Shown here piece after piece: positions 17,519-24,184 of a DNA stretch of 64,000 bases; the stretch's first letter is position 1; every line of letters begins with the position of its first letter. A program made the translations under genes and the position numbers. Under the pieces are notes generated by a model. That model was not told the origin of the DNA. It ran no database searches and was given only the letters and a program-made list of their open reading frames with translations. The stretch is from JBBQXK01 sp038251625 (GTDB taxonomy: Bacteria > Pseudomonadota > Alphaproteobacteria > Rhodobacterales > Rhodobacteraceae). Location: the NCBI GenBank assembly GCA_038251625.1, contig JBBSBE010000008.1, positions 1 through 64,000 of the forward strand, read 5' to 3'.

Positions 17519-17737
17519 TCAGTCGACGATAGACCTGCGACTTCCGCCACCGTTGTTGGAGGCGATTGCCGCGGCGATCAGGATCAGGATCAGGATTGGA
17601 ATCAGGATGCCCGACGACGACGACCGCGTGGCGGTGGCAATCACTTCAGGTTCCATCGCAGGCTCGACCAGACCACCAGCAAGCGCCGCCGAAGCAGAGG
17701 CGCAGAAAGCAGAGGTCGCAAGAATCATCTTTTTCAT
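17519..17737 (-). CDS. Small exported single-pass membrane protein, copy B
   Basis: 72 residues. The signal peptide has its AxA site at 18-20 (ALA). The mature part is GGLVEPAMEPEVIATATRSS, a membrane helix GILIPILILILIAAAIAS and a tail SNNGGGSRRSIVD. The mature region is nearly identical to copies C and D, while the signal sequence differs. The helix is encoded by a GATCAG hexamer run (about 17576-17597 on the + strand). The ribosome-binding site is weak (GTGGAT). No known domain is recognised. Confidence 0.8.
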   Translation of the reverse strand: MKKMILATSAFCASASAALAGGLVEPAMEPEVIATATRSSSSGILIPILILILIAAAIASNNGGGSRRSIVD

Positions 17738-17759
17738 GGGCTATCCACTCTGTTTGTGA

Positions 17760-17784
17760 CGGTTCAGGCTGCGAACCTGAACCG
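17760..17784 (-). repeat. Inverted repeat between copies C and B
   Basis: CGGTTCAGG and CCTGAACCG form a perfect 9-base-pair stem with a 7-base loop in the 57-base gap between copy C's stop and copy B's start. On the minus strand it is not followed by a T-run. It could be a weak terminator, an mRNA stabiliser after copy C or a leader structure for copy B. Confidence 0.5.
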
Positions 17785-17794
17785 CGCACACTTC

Positions 17795-18016
17795 TCAGAA
17801 GTTCTCGCCTACACTGCGGCTTCCACCACCATTGTTGGAGGCGATGGCTGCGGCGATCAGGATCAGGATCAGGATCGGGATCAGGATGCCCGAGGACGAC
17901 GAGCGCGTTGCCGTTGCGACAACTTCCGGCTCCATCGCGGGCTCTACAAGGCCGCCCGCCAACGCTGCGGACGCGGACGAGCCGATGGCCGTAAGTGCAA
18001 GGAAGATCTTCTTCAT
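17795..18016 (-). CDS. Small exported single-pass membrane protein, copy C
   Basis: 73 residues, with the same plan as its neighbours: 20-residue Sec signal (MKKIFLALTAIGSSASAALA), GGLVEPAMEPEVVATATRSS, membrane helix, tail SNNGGGSRSVGENF. From residue 21 to about 66 it differs from copy B by a single residue. GGAG lies upstream of ATG 18016. The + strand bases 17841-17905 match the equivalent stretches of B and D almost exactly, which points to recent duplication or gene conversion. The function is unknown. Confidence 0.8.
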   Translation of the reverse strand: MKKIFLALTAIGSSASAALAGGLVEPAMEPEVVATATRSSSSGILIPILILILIAAAIASNNGGGSRSVGENF

Positions 18017-18044
18017 ATCATTTCCACTCCATTAATGACGGTAG

Positions 18045-18070
18045 GGCGGCGCGGGCAAATTCACGCCGCC
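18045..18070 (-). repeat. Inverted repeat between copies D and C
   Basis: GGCGGCG and CGCCGCC can pair over 7 bases around a 12-base loop in the 62-base gap between copy D's stop and copy C's start. It occupies the same relative place as the inverted repeat between C and B, although the sequences differ. No T-run follows. Confidence 0.4.
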
Positions 18071-18078
18071 AGCACGAT

Positions 18079-18303
18079 TCAACCCAGTGTTTCGGTTACT
18101 CTTCTGCTGCTGCTGCCGTTGCTGGAAGCGATGGCCGCAGCGATCAGGATCAGGATCAGGATCGGGATCAGGATGCCCGAGGAGGACGAGCGGGTCGCCG
18201 TGGCAACCACTTCCGGTTCCATCGCGGGCTCAACGAGACCGCCAGCAAATGCGACACTCGTAAATGGCAACATCGTCAGTGCGGAAAGAAAGAACTTCTT
18301 CAT
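18079..18303 (-). CDS. Small exported single-pass membrane protein, copy D
   Basis: 74 residues: signal peptide ending AFA at residue 20, GGLVEPAMEPEVVATATRSS, helix GILIPILILILIAAAIAS and tail SSNGSSSRRVTETLG. I chose ATG 18303 because GGGGA lies 7 bases upstream and the protein then aligns without gaps to A-C; the open frame continues 33 codons further upstream. This is probably the first gene of the leftward array. The gene upstream in the same direction encodes an L,D-transpeptidase, separated by 118 bases. Confidence 0.8.
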   Translation of the reverse strand: MKKFFLSALTMLPFTSVAFAGGLVEPAMEPEVVATATRSSSSGILIPILILILIAAAIASSNGSSSRRVTETLG

Positions 18304-18421
18304 TGTCGTCCCCATGTTCAGCGATGAGGTCGGGCGGAAAGGCAAGCGCAGGCCGACAGACCCCTCAGAAACGTACTCTGTGGGTTCGCAGGCTGATTGC
18401 AATCATTTTGTAAAGACTTGT

Positions 18422-19015
18422 TTAAATTAACAGCACCTGTGTGCCCACTTTGCTCATGTCGTACAACTCCACGATGTGTTCGTTGTACAGACCGATGCAT
18501 CCGTTCGATGATCTGCGGCCGATCTTGCGCGTGTCATGCGTGCCGTGGATCCGGTAGTACTGCCAAGACAGATACATTGCCCGGATGCCCAGCGGGTTGT
18601 CAGGCGCGCCGCCCTCTACCACATCCGGCCACTCGGGATTGCGTTCCTTCATCGACGGCGTCGGGCGCCATGGCGGGTTAACCACCCGCTGCACCACCTG
18701 CGTGCGGCCACGCCGTGTCAATTCTTCGCTCAGCGGAACCGACGTGGGATACAAGCGATAGACCGATTGATCCTCGGACCAGAAATGAAGCGCCCGCGAG
18801 GTGGTATCGACAAGGATCGCGCCGTTCTTCGTGTTGTCGAAGTATCCCTTCCAATCCAGCATACGGAAGCTGGAGATGTTGTGGCGCACGCTCGACGATG
18901 CACCCGGCACGAATTCCGTGGACCCATTCATCGCAAGCGCCGGCGCGGCCAGACTCGCGCCGGCGGCGGCAAGCAGCGAACGGCGCGTAAGGCGGGACAA
19001 CGGGTTGGTGGACAT
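18422..19015 (-). CDS. L,D-transpeptidase (YkuD domain), Tat-type signal
   Basis: A 197-residue exported protein. The N-terminus has RLTRRSLLAAAGASLAAPALA, a twin-arginine signal. The YkuD domain ends with IHGTHDTRKIGRRSSNGCIG, which contains the conserved His, Ser and catalytic Cys. Such enzymes cross-link peptidoglycan (3-3) or attach proteins to it in the periplasm. ATG 19015 starts just before the twin-arginine motif. The C-terminus is close to the catalytic region, as in short L,D-transpeptidases. A second enzyme of this type is at 19706-20194. Confidence 0.9.
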   Translation of the reverse strand: MSTNPLSRLTRRSLLAAAGASLAAPALAMNGSTEFVPGASSSVRHNISSFRMLDWKGYFDNTKNGAILVDTTSRALHFWSEDQSVYRLYPTSVPLSEELTRRGRTQVVQRVVNPPWRPTPSMKERNPEWPDVVEGGAPDNPLGIRAMYLSWQYYRIHGTHDTRKIGRRSSNGCIGLYNEHIVELYDMSKVGTQVLLI

Positions 19016-19180
19016 GTGCTCGTCTCCTTTATTTTTTTCGCAATCTAGCGGTCTGGGCCAGCAAGCGCAATTCACGCAAGTGTCACCCGGCGGGAAGAGG
19101 CCAACGCTGTTGCCAATGGGATTTGAACCCCGCCGCATGACACGATAGGAGAGGGGTCGGATAACCGGATCGGACCTTGC

Positions 19181-19699
19181 ATGACACGTAAGTCTTTCCT
19201 GATGCTTTGTGCGGCTCTGGCACTTTCGGCTTGCGCGACGGGCGGGGCCATTCCCCTTGGGCCGGACGGCAAGCCGCTGCCGCAGGTGTACCGGATAACG
19301 CCGGACGTGAGCCGCCAGATCCCCTTCCGGATGCTCGATTCCGTCAATTCGCTGCGCGCAGCGCGAGGGGCCACGCCCTTAGTGCTGAACGCGGAGCTGA
19401 ATGCTGCTGCAGCCACGCACTCTCGCGACATGTCGGTACAGAACCGCCCGTGGCATTTCGGATCGGACGGATCATCCCCCTTTGATCGGGTGCAGCGCGT
19501 AGGCTACCGCGGGCGGATATCGGGAGAGTTGATCTCGGAAAGCTTCGAGACCGAGCTTGAAACATTGTCGGCCTGGATGGCACAGGCCGATACGCGGGAG
19601 ATCGTTCTCGATCCGGCCGCCAACCAGATGGGGTTTGCCTGGTTTCAGGAAAACTCTGGCAAAATCTGGTGGACGATGATTACCGGCGCGGGGCTTTAG
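19181..19699 (+). CDS. CAP-domain (SCP/PR1) lipoprotein
   Basis: A 172-residue protein with a lipoprotein signal (lipobox LSAC at residues about 16-19) followed by a CAP domain: MLDSVNSLRAARGATPLVLN, AAATHSRDMSVQN, RPWHFGSDGSSPFDRVQRVGY and GFAWFQENSGKIWW. Bacterial CAP proteins are secreted or anchored in the outer envelope; the function is mostly unknown. The gene lies between two L,D-transpeptidase genes. It is divergent from the first and convergent with the second (6 bases between stops). Confidence 0.85.
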   Translation: MTRKSFLMLCAALALSACATGGAIPLGPDGKPLPQVYRITPDVSRQIPFRMLDSVNSLRAARGATPLVLNAELNAAAATHSRDMSVQNRPWHFGSDGSSPFDRVQRVGYRGRISGELISESFETELETLSAWMAQADTREIVLDPAANQMGFAWFQENSGKIWWTMITGAGL

Positions 19700-19705
19700 G
19701 CGCCA

Positions 19706-20194
19706 TCAAGGCCGGATGAAGATCGGCGTTCCGTCGCGCACCATGGCGTAGATGTCTTCGATCTGCTTGTCCGAGACGGCGATGCAGCCTTCGGTCCAGT
19801 CGCCTTTGGCCTTGGCGAAGCGCGGCCCCCGTCCGTGGATGAAGATGTCGCCCCCCGGCGCCTTGCCCTGCGCTTCGGCAAAGGCGCGATCAGCCAGGTT
19901 GGGGTAGGATATGCCCAAGGACAGGTGGAACGCGCTGTTGGGGTTCCGGCGGTCGATGAAATACGTGCCTTCCGGCGTCTTGCCGTCGCCCTCGAACTGT
20001 TTGTGGCCCTCGGGTGCCCGTCCGAAATCGACGTTGTAGGCCTTTAGAACCTTCGTCTGGTGGAAGAGCAGCATCTTGCTGTCGCTCTTGTCCACAAGGA
20101 CGCTGGTGACCTCTGGCCCGTTGTACCGCTTGAACTTCGTCGGCGCACAGGCAGCAAGGCCCAGCATTACCATCAGAAGAAGGAAAACCCGCAC
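19706..20194 (-). CDS. L,D-transpeptidase lipoprotein (YkuD domain)
   Basis: A 162-residue protein with a lipobox (LAAC at about 13-16) and a complete YkuD domain: VLVDKSDSKMLLFHQ, DGKTPEGTYFIDRRNP and the catalytic block IHGRGPRFAKAKGDWTEGC. Members catalyse 3-3 peptidoglycan cross-links or act as L,D-carboxypeptidases. The protein should be membrane-anchored in the periplasm. It converges with the CAP-domain gene. Confidence 0.9.
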   Translation of the reverse strand: MRVFLLLMVMLGLAACAPTKFKRYNGPEVTSVLVDKSDSKMLLFHQTKVLKAYNVDFGRAPEGHKQFEGDGKTPEGTYFIDRRNPNSAFHLSLGISYPNLADRAFAEAQGKAPGGDIFIHGRGPRFAKAKGDWTEGCIAVSDKQIEDIYAMVRDGTPIFIRP

Positions 20195-20269
20195 CGCTCT
20201 GCCCCCGTTTTCTTTTCCGGGTAGCGCAGGTGCGGCGCCGTGCCTAGCGGCTTTTCACAAAACGCCCGG

Positions 20270-21073
20270 TCACAGCTTCGTCAACGTCCTGTCGGATTGC
20301 GGCTCTGCAACAGGGGGGGGCAGACGTGCCTCGATATCCTTTAGTTTGCTTAGAACATCGGTCCGGAAGATATCCTCTTCCTTCACGCTTTCTTCGTTCG
20401 CGGCCTCCTGCAGCGAGCTGACCACAAGGCCGACCAAAAGGTTCACCGTCGCGAAGGTCGTCATCATGATGAAGGGCACGAAGAAGGCCCAGGCGTAGGG
20501 GTATTCCTTCATCACCGGGCGCACGATGCCCATCGACCAGCTTTCCAGCGTCATGATCTGAAAGAGCGAATAGGCGCTGCGACCGATGGAGCCGAACCAT
20601 TCGTCGAAACTACCGCCGAACAGCTTGGTCGCCATCACCGCGCCGATGTAGAAGATCATGCCCAGCAGCAAGAAGACCGATCCCATGCCGGGCAACGAGC
20701 GGACAAGCCCTTCCACCACGCGGCGCAACGACGGTGCCACCGAGATCACCCGGAACACCCGCAGAATGCGGAGCGCCCGCAACACTGAAAGGCCCCCTGC
20801 GTCGGGCGTCAACGCGATCGCGACCACGATAAAATCGAAGATGTTCCAGCCAGACCGCAGGAAGCGCCATCCGAAGGCGTAGATCTTCAACAGCAGTTCC
20901 AACACAAAGATGCTGAGGCAGACTTTGTCCAGCGTACCGACCACCGGGCCGACCACGCCCATGACCGTGGGCGATGTGTCCATGCCCAGGACAATCGCAT
21001 TGATGACAATCACCCACATGATTGCGTTCTGCACGCGTGTGGACATGATCCACTCGGCCACTCTTTCGCGCAT
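20270..21073 (-). CDS. Bacterial voltage-gated sodium channel (NaChBac/NaVBac type)
   Basis: A 267-residue six-helix channel subunit that should form a homotetramer in the inner membrane. S4 carries arginines at every third position (R99, R102, R105, R108 in RALRILRVFR), the voltage sensor. The pore loop is TLESWSM (175-181), the sodium-selective filter of NaChBac and NavAb. A charged C-terminal helix (about 222-250) resembles the coiled-coil neck. ATG 21073 was chosen because the S1 region follows; the frame extends upstream into the methyltransferase gene. It lies 28 bases after the RNA methyltransferase stop, on the same strand. Confidence 0.93.
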   Translation of the reverse strand: MRERVAEWIMSTRVQNAIMWVIVINAIVLGMDTSPTVMGVVGPVVGTLDKVCLSIFVLELLLKIYAFGWRFLRSGWNIFDFIVVAIALTPDAGGLSVLRALRILRVFRVISVAPSLRRVVEGLVRSLPGMGSVFLLLGMIFYIGAVMATKLFGGSFDEWFGSIGRSAYSLFQIMTLESWSMGIVRPVMKEYPYAWAFFVPFIMMTTFATVNLLVGLVVSSLQEAANEESVKEEDIFRTDVLSKLKDIEARLPPPVAEPQSDRTLTKL

Positions 21074-21101
21074 GTTCGGCCTTTCGCGGCGGGTTGCGAC
21101 T

Positions 21102-22331
21102 TCAGGCCTTATCCCCAAGGCGCAGCGATGCCGCAAGCTCAACGTGGTTCGACCAGCGAAACTGATCCACGGGCTGCACCCATTCGATCACATATCCGGC
21201 ATGGACAAGCACCTTTGCGTCTCGCGCAAAGGTTGCAGGGTTGCACGACACCATGGCGATTCGCGGCACACGCGCTGCGGCAAGGCAGGCGGTTTGCGCC
21301 TCGGCACCCGCGCGGGGCGGGTCGATCACGACGGCAGGCGCCTTCAGTTCATCCGGTTCAAGCGGTCGACGGAACAGATCGCGCATCTCGGTGGTCACGC
21401 GGCGCATGCCTGCAGCCTGCCGCCAACCCTTGTCGAGTGCGGCCGTCATTGCCGCGTCGCCCTCTACCGCCAGAACTTCCGCGCGGTCGGCCAGAGGCAG
21501 GGTAAACGTGCCGCATCCGGCGAAAAGGTCGATCACGCGCGGCGCATCGCCCAGCGCCTCGCGGACGGCGGCAACAAGTGCGACCTCACCCTCGCCCGTG
21601 GCCTGCAGAAACGCACCCGGCGGCGGAACCACCCGGGCACGGCCCATCGCAACCATCGGTGGGGTGCTGAGTGCGACAGTCTCGCCATCCCACGTCAGCC
21701 GCGAAAGGCCGTGTCCTTCGGTTACCCGTGCCAGATCGAGCCGCAGCTCCCCGTCCAGCGGCTTGCCGCCCGTCACCATGACATCCGGCCCCCCAAGGGT
21801 TTGCGTCACCGTCAGCGACAGTTCGGTGCTGCGCGAGCCGCCAATCTTTGTCAGCGCCTCCAATGCCGGGAAGGCTGCCATCAGATCGGGGTGCAGAAGC
21901 TGGCACTGCGGCACCGGGATCAGCGTGGCCGAAGCGCGTGCATGAAAGCCCATCAGCACGCCCCCCTTGGTGCGGCGTGCCGAAAGCGTGGCGCGGCGGC
22001 GCGACCGGGGCGGTGATGTCAGGATCGGGCGGATCGGCGCCGTCAGCCCCTGCCCCGCCAGCGCCCCTGCGATGATCGCCTCTTTCCATCGCGCGACCAG
22101 CATATCAGAGGCGTGCTGCATCATGCAGCCACCACAGGCACGGGCATGAACGCACGGAGGGCGCACGCGATCGGGCACAGGAGTCAGGATGCGCGTGCCG
22201 GTCAGGCGGTCGCCGTCAAGCGTACCCTCCACCTCCTCGCCGGGCAGGGTTTGCGGCACAAAGATCGCCCCATCCGGGCCCTCGGCGATGCCATCGCCAT
22301 GATGCCCGAGCCGAGAAATCGTCAGCTTCAC
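21102..22331 (-). CDS. TrmA/RlmD-type RNA (uracil-5)-methyltransferase
   Basis: A 409-residue protein with the four-cysteine Fe-S site of the family (PPCVHARACGGCMMQH plus VPQCQLLH), SAM motif VIDLFAGCGTFTLPLAD, the DPPRAGAEAQ motif and the catalytic cysteine in VSCNPATFARD. It should form 5-methyluridine in 23S rRNA or tRNA; which site cannot be decided here. There is a short N-terminal TRAM-like segment. The start overlaps the stop of the first ABC transporter gene by four bases. Confidence 0.9.
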   Translation of the reverse strand: MKLTISRLGHHGDGIAEGPDGAIFVPQTLPGEEVEGTLDGDRLTGTRILTPVPDRVRPPCVHARACGGCMMQHASDMLVARWKEAIIAGALAGQGLTAPIRPILTSPPRSRRRATLSARRTKGGVLMGFHARASATLIPVPQCQLLHPDLMAAFPALEALTKIGGSRSTELSLTVTQTLGGPDVMVTGGKPLDGELRLDLARVTEGHGLSRLTWDGETVALSTPPMVAMGRARVVPPPGAFLQATGEGEVALVAAVREALGDAPRVIDLFAGCGTFTLPLADRAEVLAVEGDAAMTAALDKGWRQAAGMRRVTTEMRDLFRRPLEPDELKAPAVVIDPPRAGAEAQTACLAAARVPRIAMVSCNPATFARDAKVLVHAGYVIEWVQPVDQFRWSNHVELAASLRLGDKA

Positions 22332-24184
22332 TCAGCTGCCTCGCCCACGCCATCATCCGTGCCGATGAACCCGCCCGACTGCCGTGCCCAGTAGCGCGCA
22401 TAGAGGCCGCCCTGGTCCAGCAACTCCTGGTGCGAACCCGCCTCGACGATCCGACCATCATCCATCACCACGATCCGGTCCATCGCGGCGATCGTCGACA
22501 GGCGGTGCGCAATGGCCAGAACCGTCTTTCCTTCCATCACACCCGAAAGGCTTTCCTGGATCGCGGCTTCAACTTCGCTGTCCAGCGCCGATGTGGCCTC
22601 GTCCAGCACAAGGATCGGTGCGTCTTTCAGGAAGGTGCGGGCGATGGCGATCCGTTGGCGCTGGCCGCCCGACAGCTTGACCCCCCGCTCACCGAGGAAA
22701 GCGTCATAGCCCTTGTTGCCCTTGTGATCGATCATCGCGGTGATGAATTCATGCGCCTCGGCCGCCTTCGACGCGGCGATCATCTCGGCCTCGGTGGCAT
22801 CCGGGCGACCGTAAAGGATATTGTCCCGCGCCGAGCGGTTGAACATTGCCGTTTCCTGCGTGACCATCCCGATCTGGCGGCGCAGGCTTTCCTGCGTCAC
22901 ATGCCGCACATCCTGCCCGTCGATCAGGACACGGCCCTTTTCGGTGTCGTAGAGCCGCAGAAGGATGGCGACCAGCGTGGATTTCCCCGCACCCGACGCG
23001 CCGACGATACCGATCTTTTCGCCCGCGCGAATGGTGAGGGTCACCTCCTGAACACCGCCCCGACGGCGTCCATAAGCGAAGCTGACGCCCTCGAAACGCA
23101 CCTCGCCCATTGCGCGCGGCAGATCCACCGCATCCGGCGCGTCGGCCAGCGTGTGGGGGACGGACAGCGTGCGCATTCCGTCTTCGATCTCGCCCACGGA
23201 GGTATAGATGTTCATGAGCGTGAAGCTGACCCAGCCCGACATTTGCGCAATCCGCATCGCGATTGCACCGGCGGCGGCGATGGCCCCCGCCGTCGCTTGC
23301 CCTTGCTGCCACAACACAACCGTGCCGCCGATCAGCATCACCGGCAGAACCCCGGCCAGCGTCATCAGCGCAAGGCGGAACCAGGTGGAGATCACGCCGA
23401 ATTCCAGGCTGCGGTCACGGAACACATCCATCGCCTGCAAGGCCACACGATCCTCGAACGCGGCATGGGCAAACAGCTTGACCGTCTTGATGTTGGTGAT
23501 CGTGTCCACCACCTGCCCCGTCACCATCGCGCGGGCGGCGGCGCGCGCGGCCGAGTTCACGCGCACGCGGGGCATGAAATGGCGGATCATCAGGATATAG
23601 GCCACCAACCAGACGGCCAGCGCCAGGGCCATCGTCCAGTCGATGGCAAACAGAAAAATGACCGACCCGATGACCGAAGCCAGCGCAAAGAAGACGGTGT
23701 TGATCACTTCCGTCGCGGTATCAGTGACCGCGCGCGCCGCCTGCATCTGCTTTTGCGCGATGCGACCAGCAAAATCGTTGTCGAAGAACGTGATGGCCTG
23801 CCCCAGCGTCCAGCGGTGCAACCGGCTGAGAACCAGAGGCAGGACGTTCGGCCCCACGATGATGGAGTTGGAGGCAGACGAAATGCCGAATGCCGCCGGG
23901 CGCAGGATCAGGTAGAACACCAGAAAGCCGATCAAGAGCCACATGTGATCGCTGAAGAATGCCGTTGGGCCCGAGGCCGTTGCCGCGTCGATCACCCAGC
24001 CAAGGATGAGCGCGGATACAACCTCTGTAGCCCCAGCGATGCCAGACAGGATCCCCGCGACCCACAGGATCGGCCACGAGCCGCTCAGGCACCAGCGCAT
24101 GAACGCCCAAAGCTTTTGCGGCGGCGCGCCCTCTGCTGGACGGAAGGCATCGATCGCGTCGCCGAGCCGGATCAGTGCCTTCAC
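22328..24184 (-). CDS. ABC transporter, fused membrane and ATPase domains (MsbA/MDR type), half 1
   Basis: A 618-residue half-transporter: six membrane helices in about residues 40-320, then a nucleotide-binding domain with Walker A GASGAGKST, Q-loop MVTQET, signature LSGGQRQR, Walker B ILVLDEATSALDSE and H-loop IAHRLST. The catalytic glutamate is present. It overlaps the second half-transporter by four bases (ATGA). The two resemble each other along their length and probably form a heterodimeric exporter of lipids or drugs. The substrate is unknown. Confidence 0.92.
   Translation of the reverse strand: MKALIRLGDAIDAFRPAEGAPPQKLWAFMRWCLSGSWPILWVAGILSGIAGATEVVSALILGWVIDAATASGPTAFFSDHMWLLIGFLVFYLILRPAAFGISSASNSIIVGPNVLPLVLSRLHRWTLGQAITFFDNDFAGRIAQKQMQAARAVTDTATEVINTVFFALASVIGSVIFLFAIDWTMALALAVWLVAYILMIRHFMPRVRVNSAARAAARAMVTGQVVDTITNIKTVKLFAHAAFEDRVALQAMDVFRDRSLEFGVISTWFRLALMTLAGVLPVMLIGGTVVLWQQGQATAGAIAAAGAIAMRIAQMSGWVSFTLMNIYTSVGEIEDGMRTLSVPHTLADAPDAVDLPRAMGEVRFEGVSFAYGRRRGGVQEVTLTIRAGEKIGIVGASGAGKSTLVAILLRLYDTEKGRVLIDGQDVRHVTQESLRRQIGMVTQETAMFNRSARDNILYGRPDATEAEMIAASKAAEAHEFITAMIDHKGNKGYDAFLGERGVKLSGGQRQRIAIARTFLKDAPILVLDEATSALDSEVEAAIQESLSGVMEGKTVLAIAHRLSTIAAMDRIVVMDDGRIVEAGSHQELLDQGGLYARYWARQSGGFIGTDDGVGEAAE

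Noticed and set aside
17519..18303. Regular repeats that could be mistaken for a CRISPR array
   Set aside because: The repeats are whole protein-coding genes with a period of about 280 bases; there are no short spacers and no cas genes.
19095..19140. Minus-strand T-arm-like string (GGGGTTCAAATCCC) suggesting a tRNA or tRNA remnant
   Set aside because: The T-stem pairs for only three bases, there is no acceptor stem, anticodon arm or CCA-like end, and the segment overlaps ordinary upstream DNA of the transpeptidase gene.
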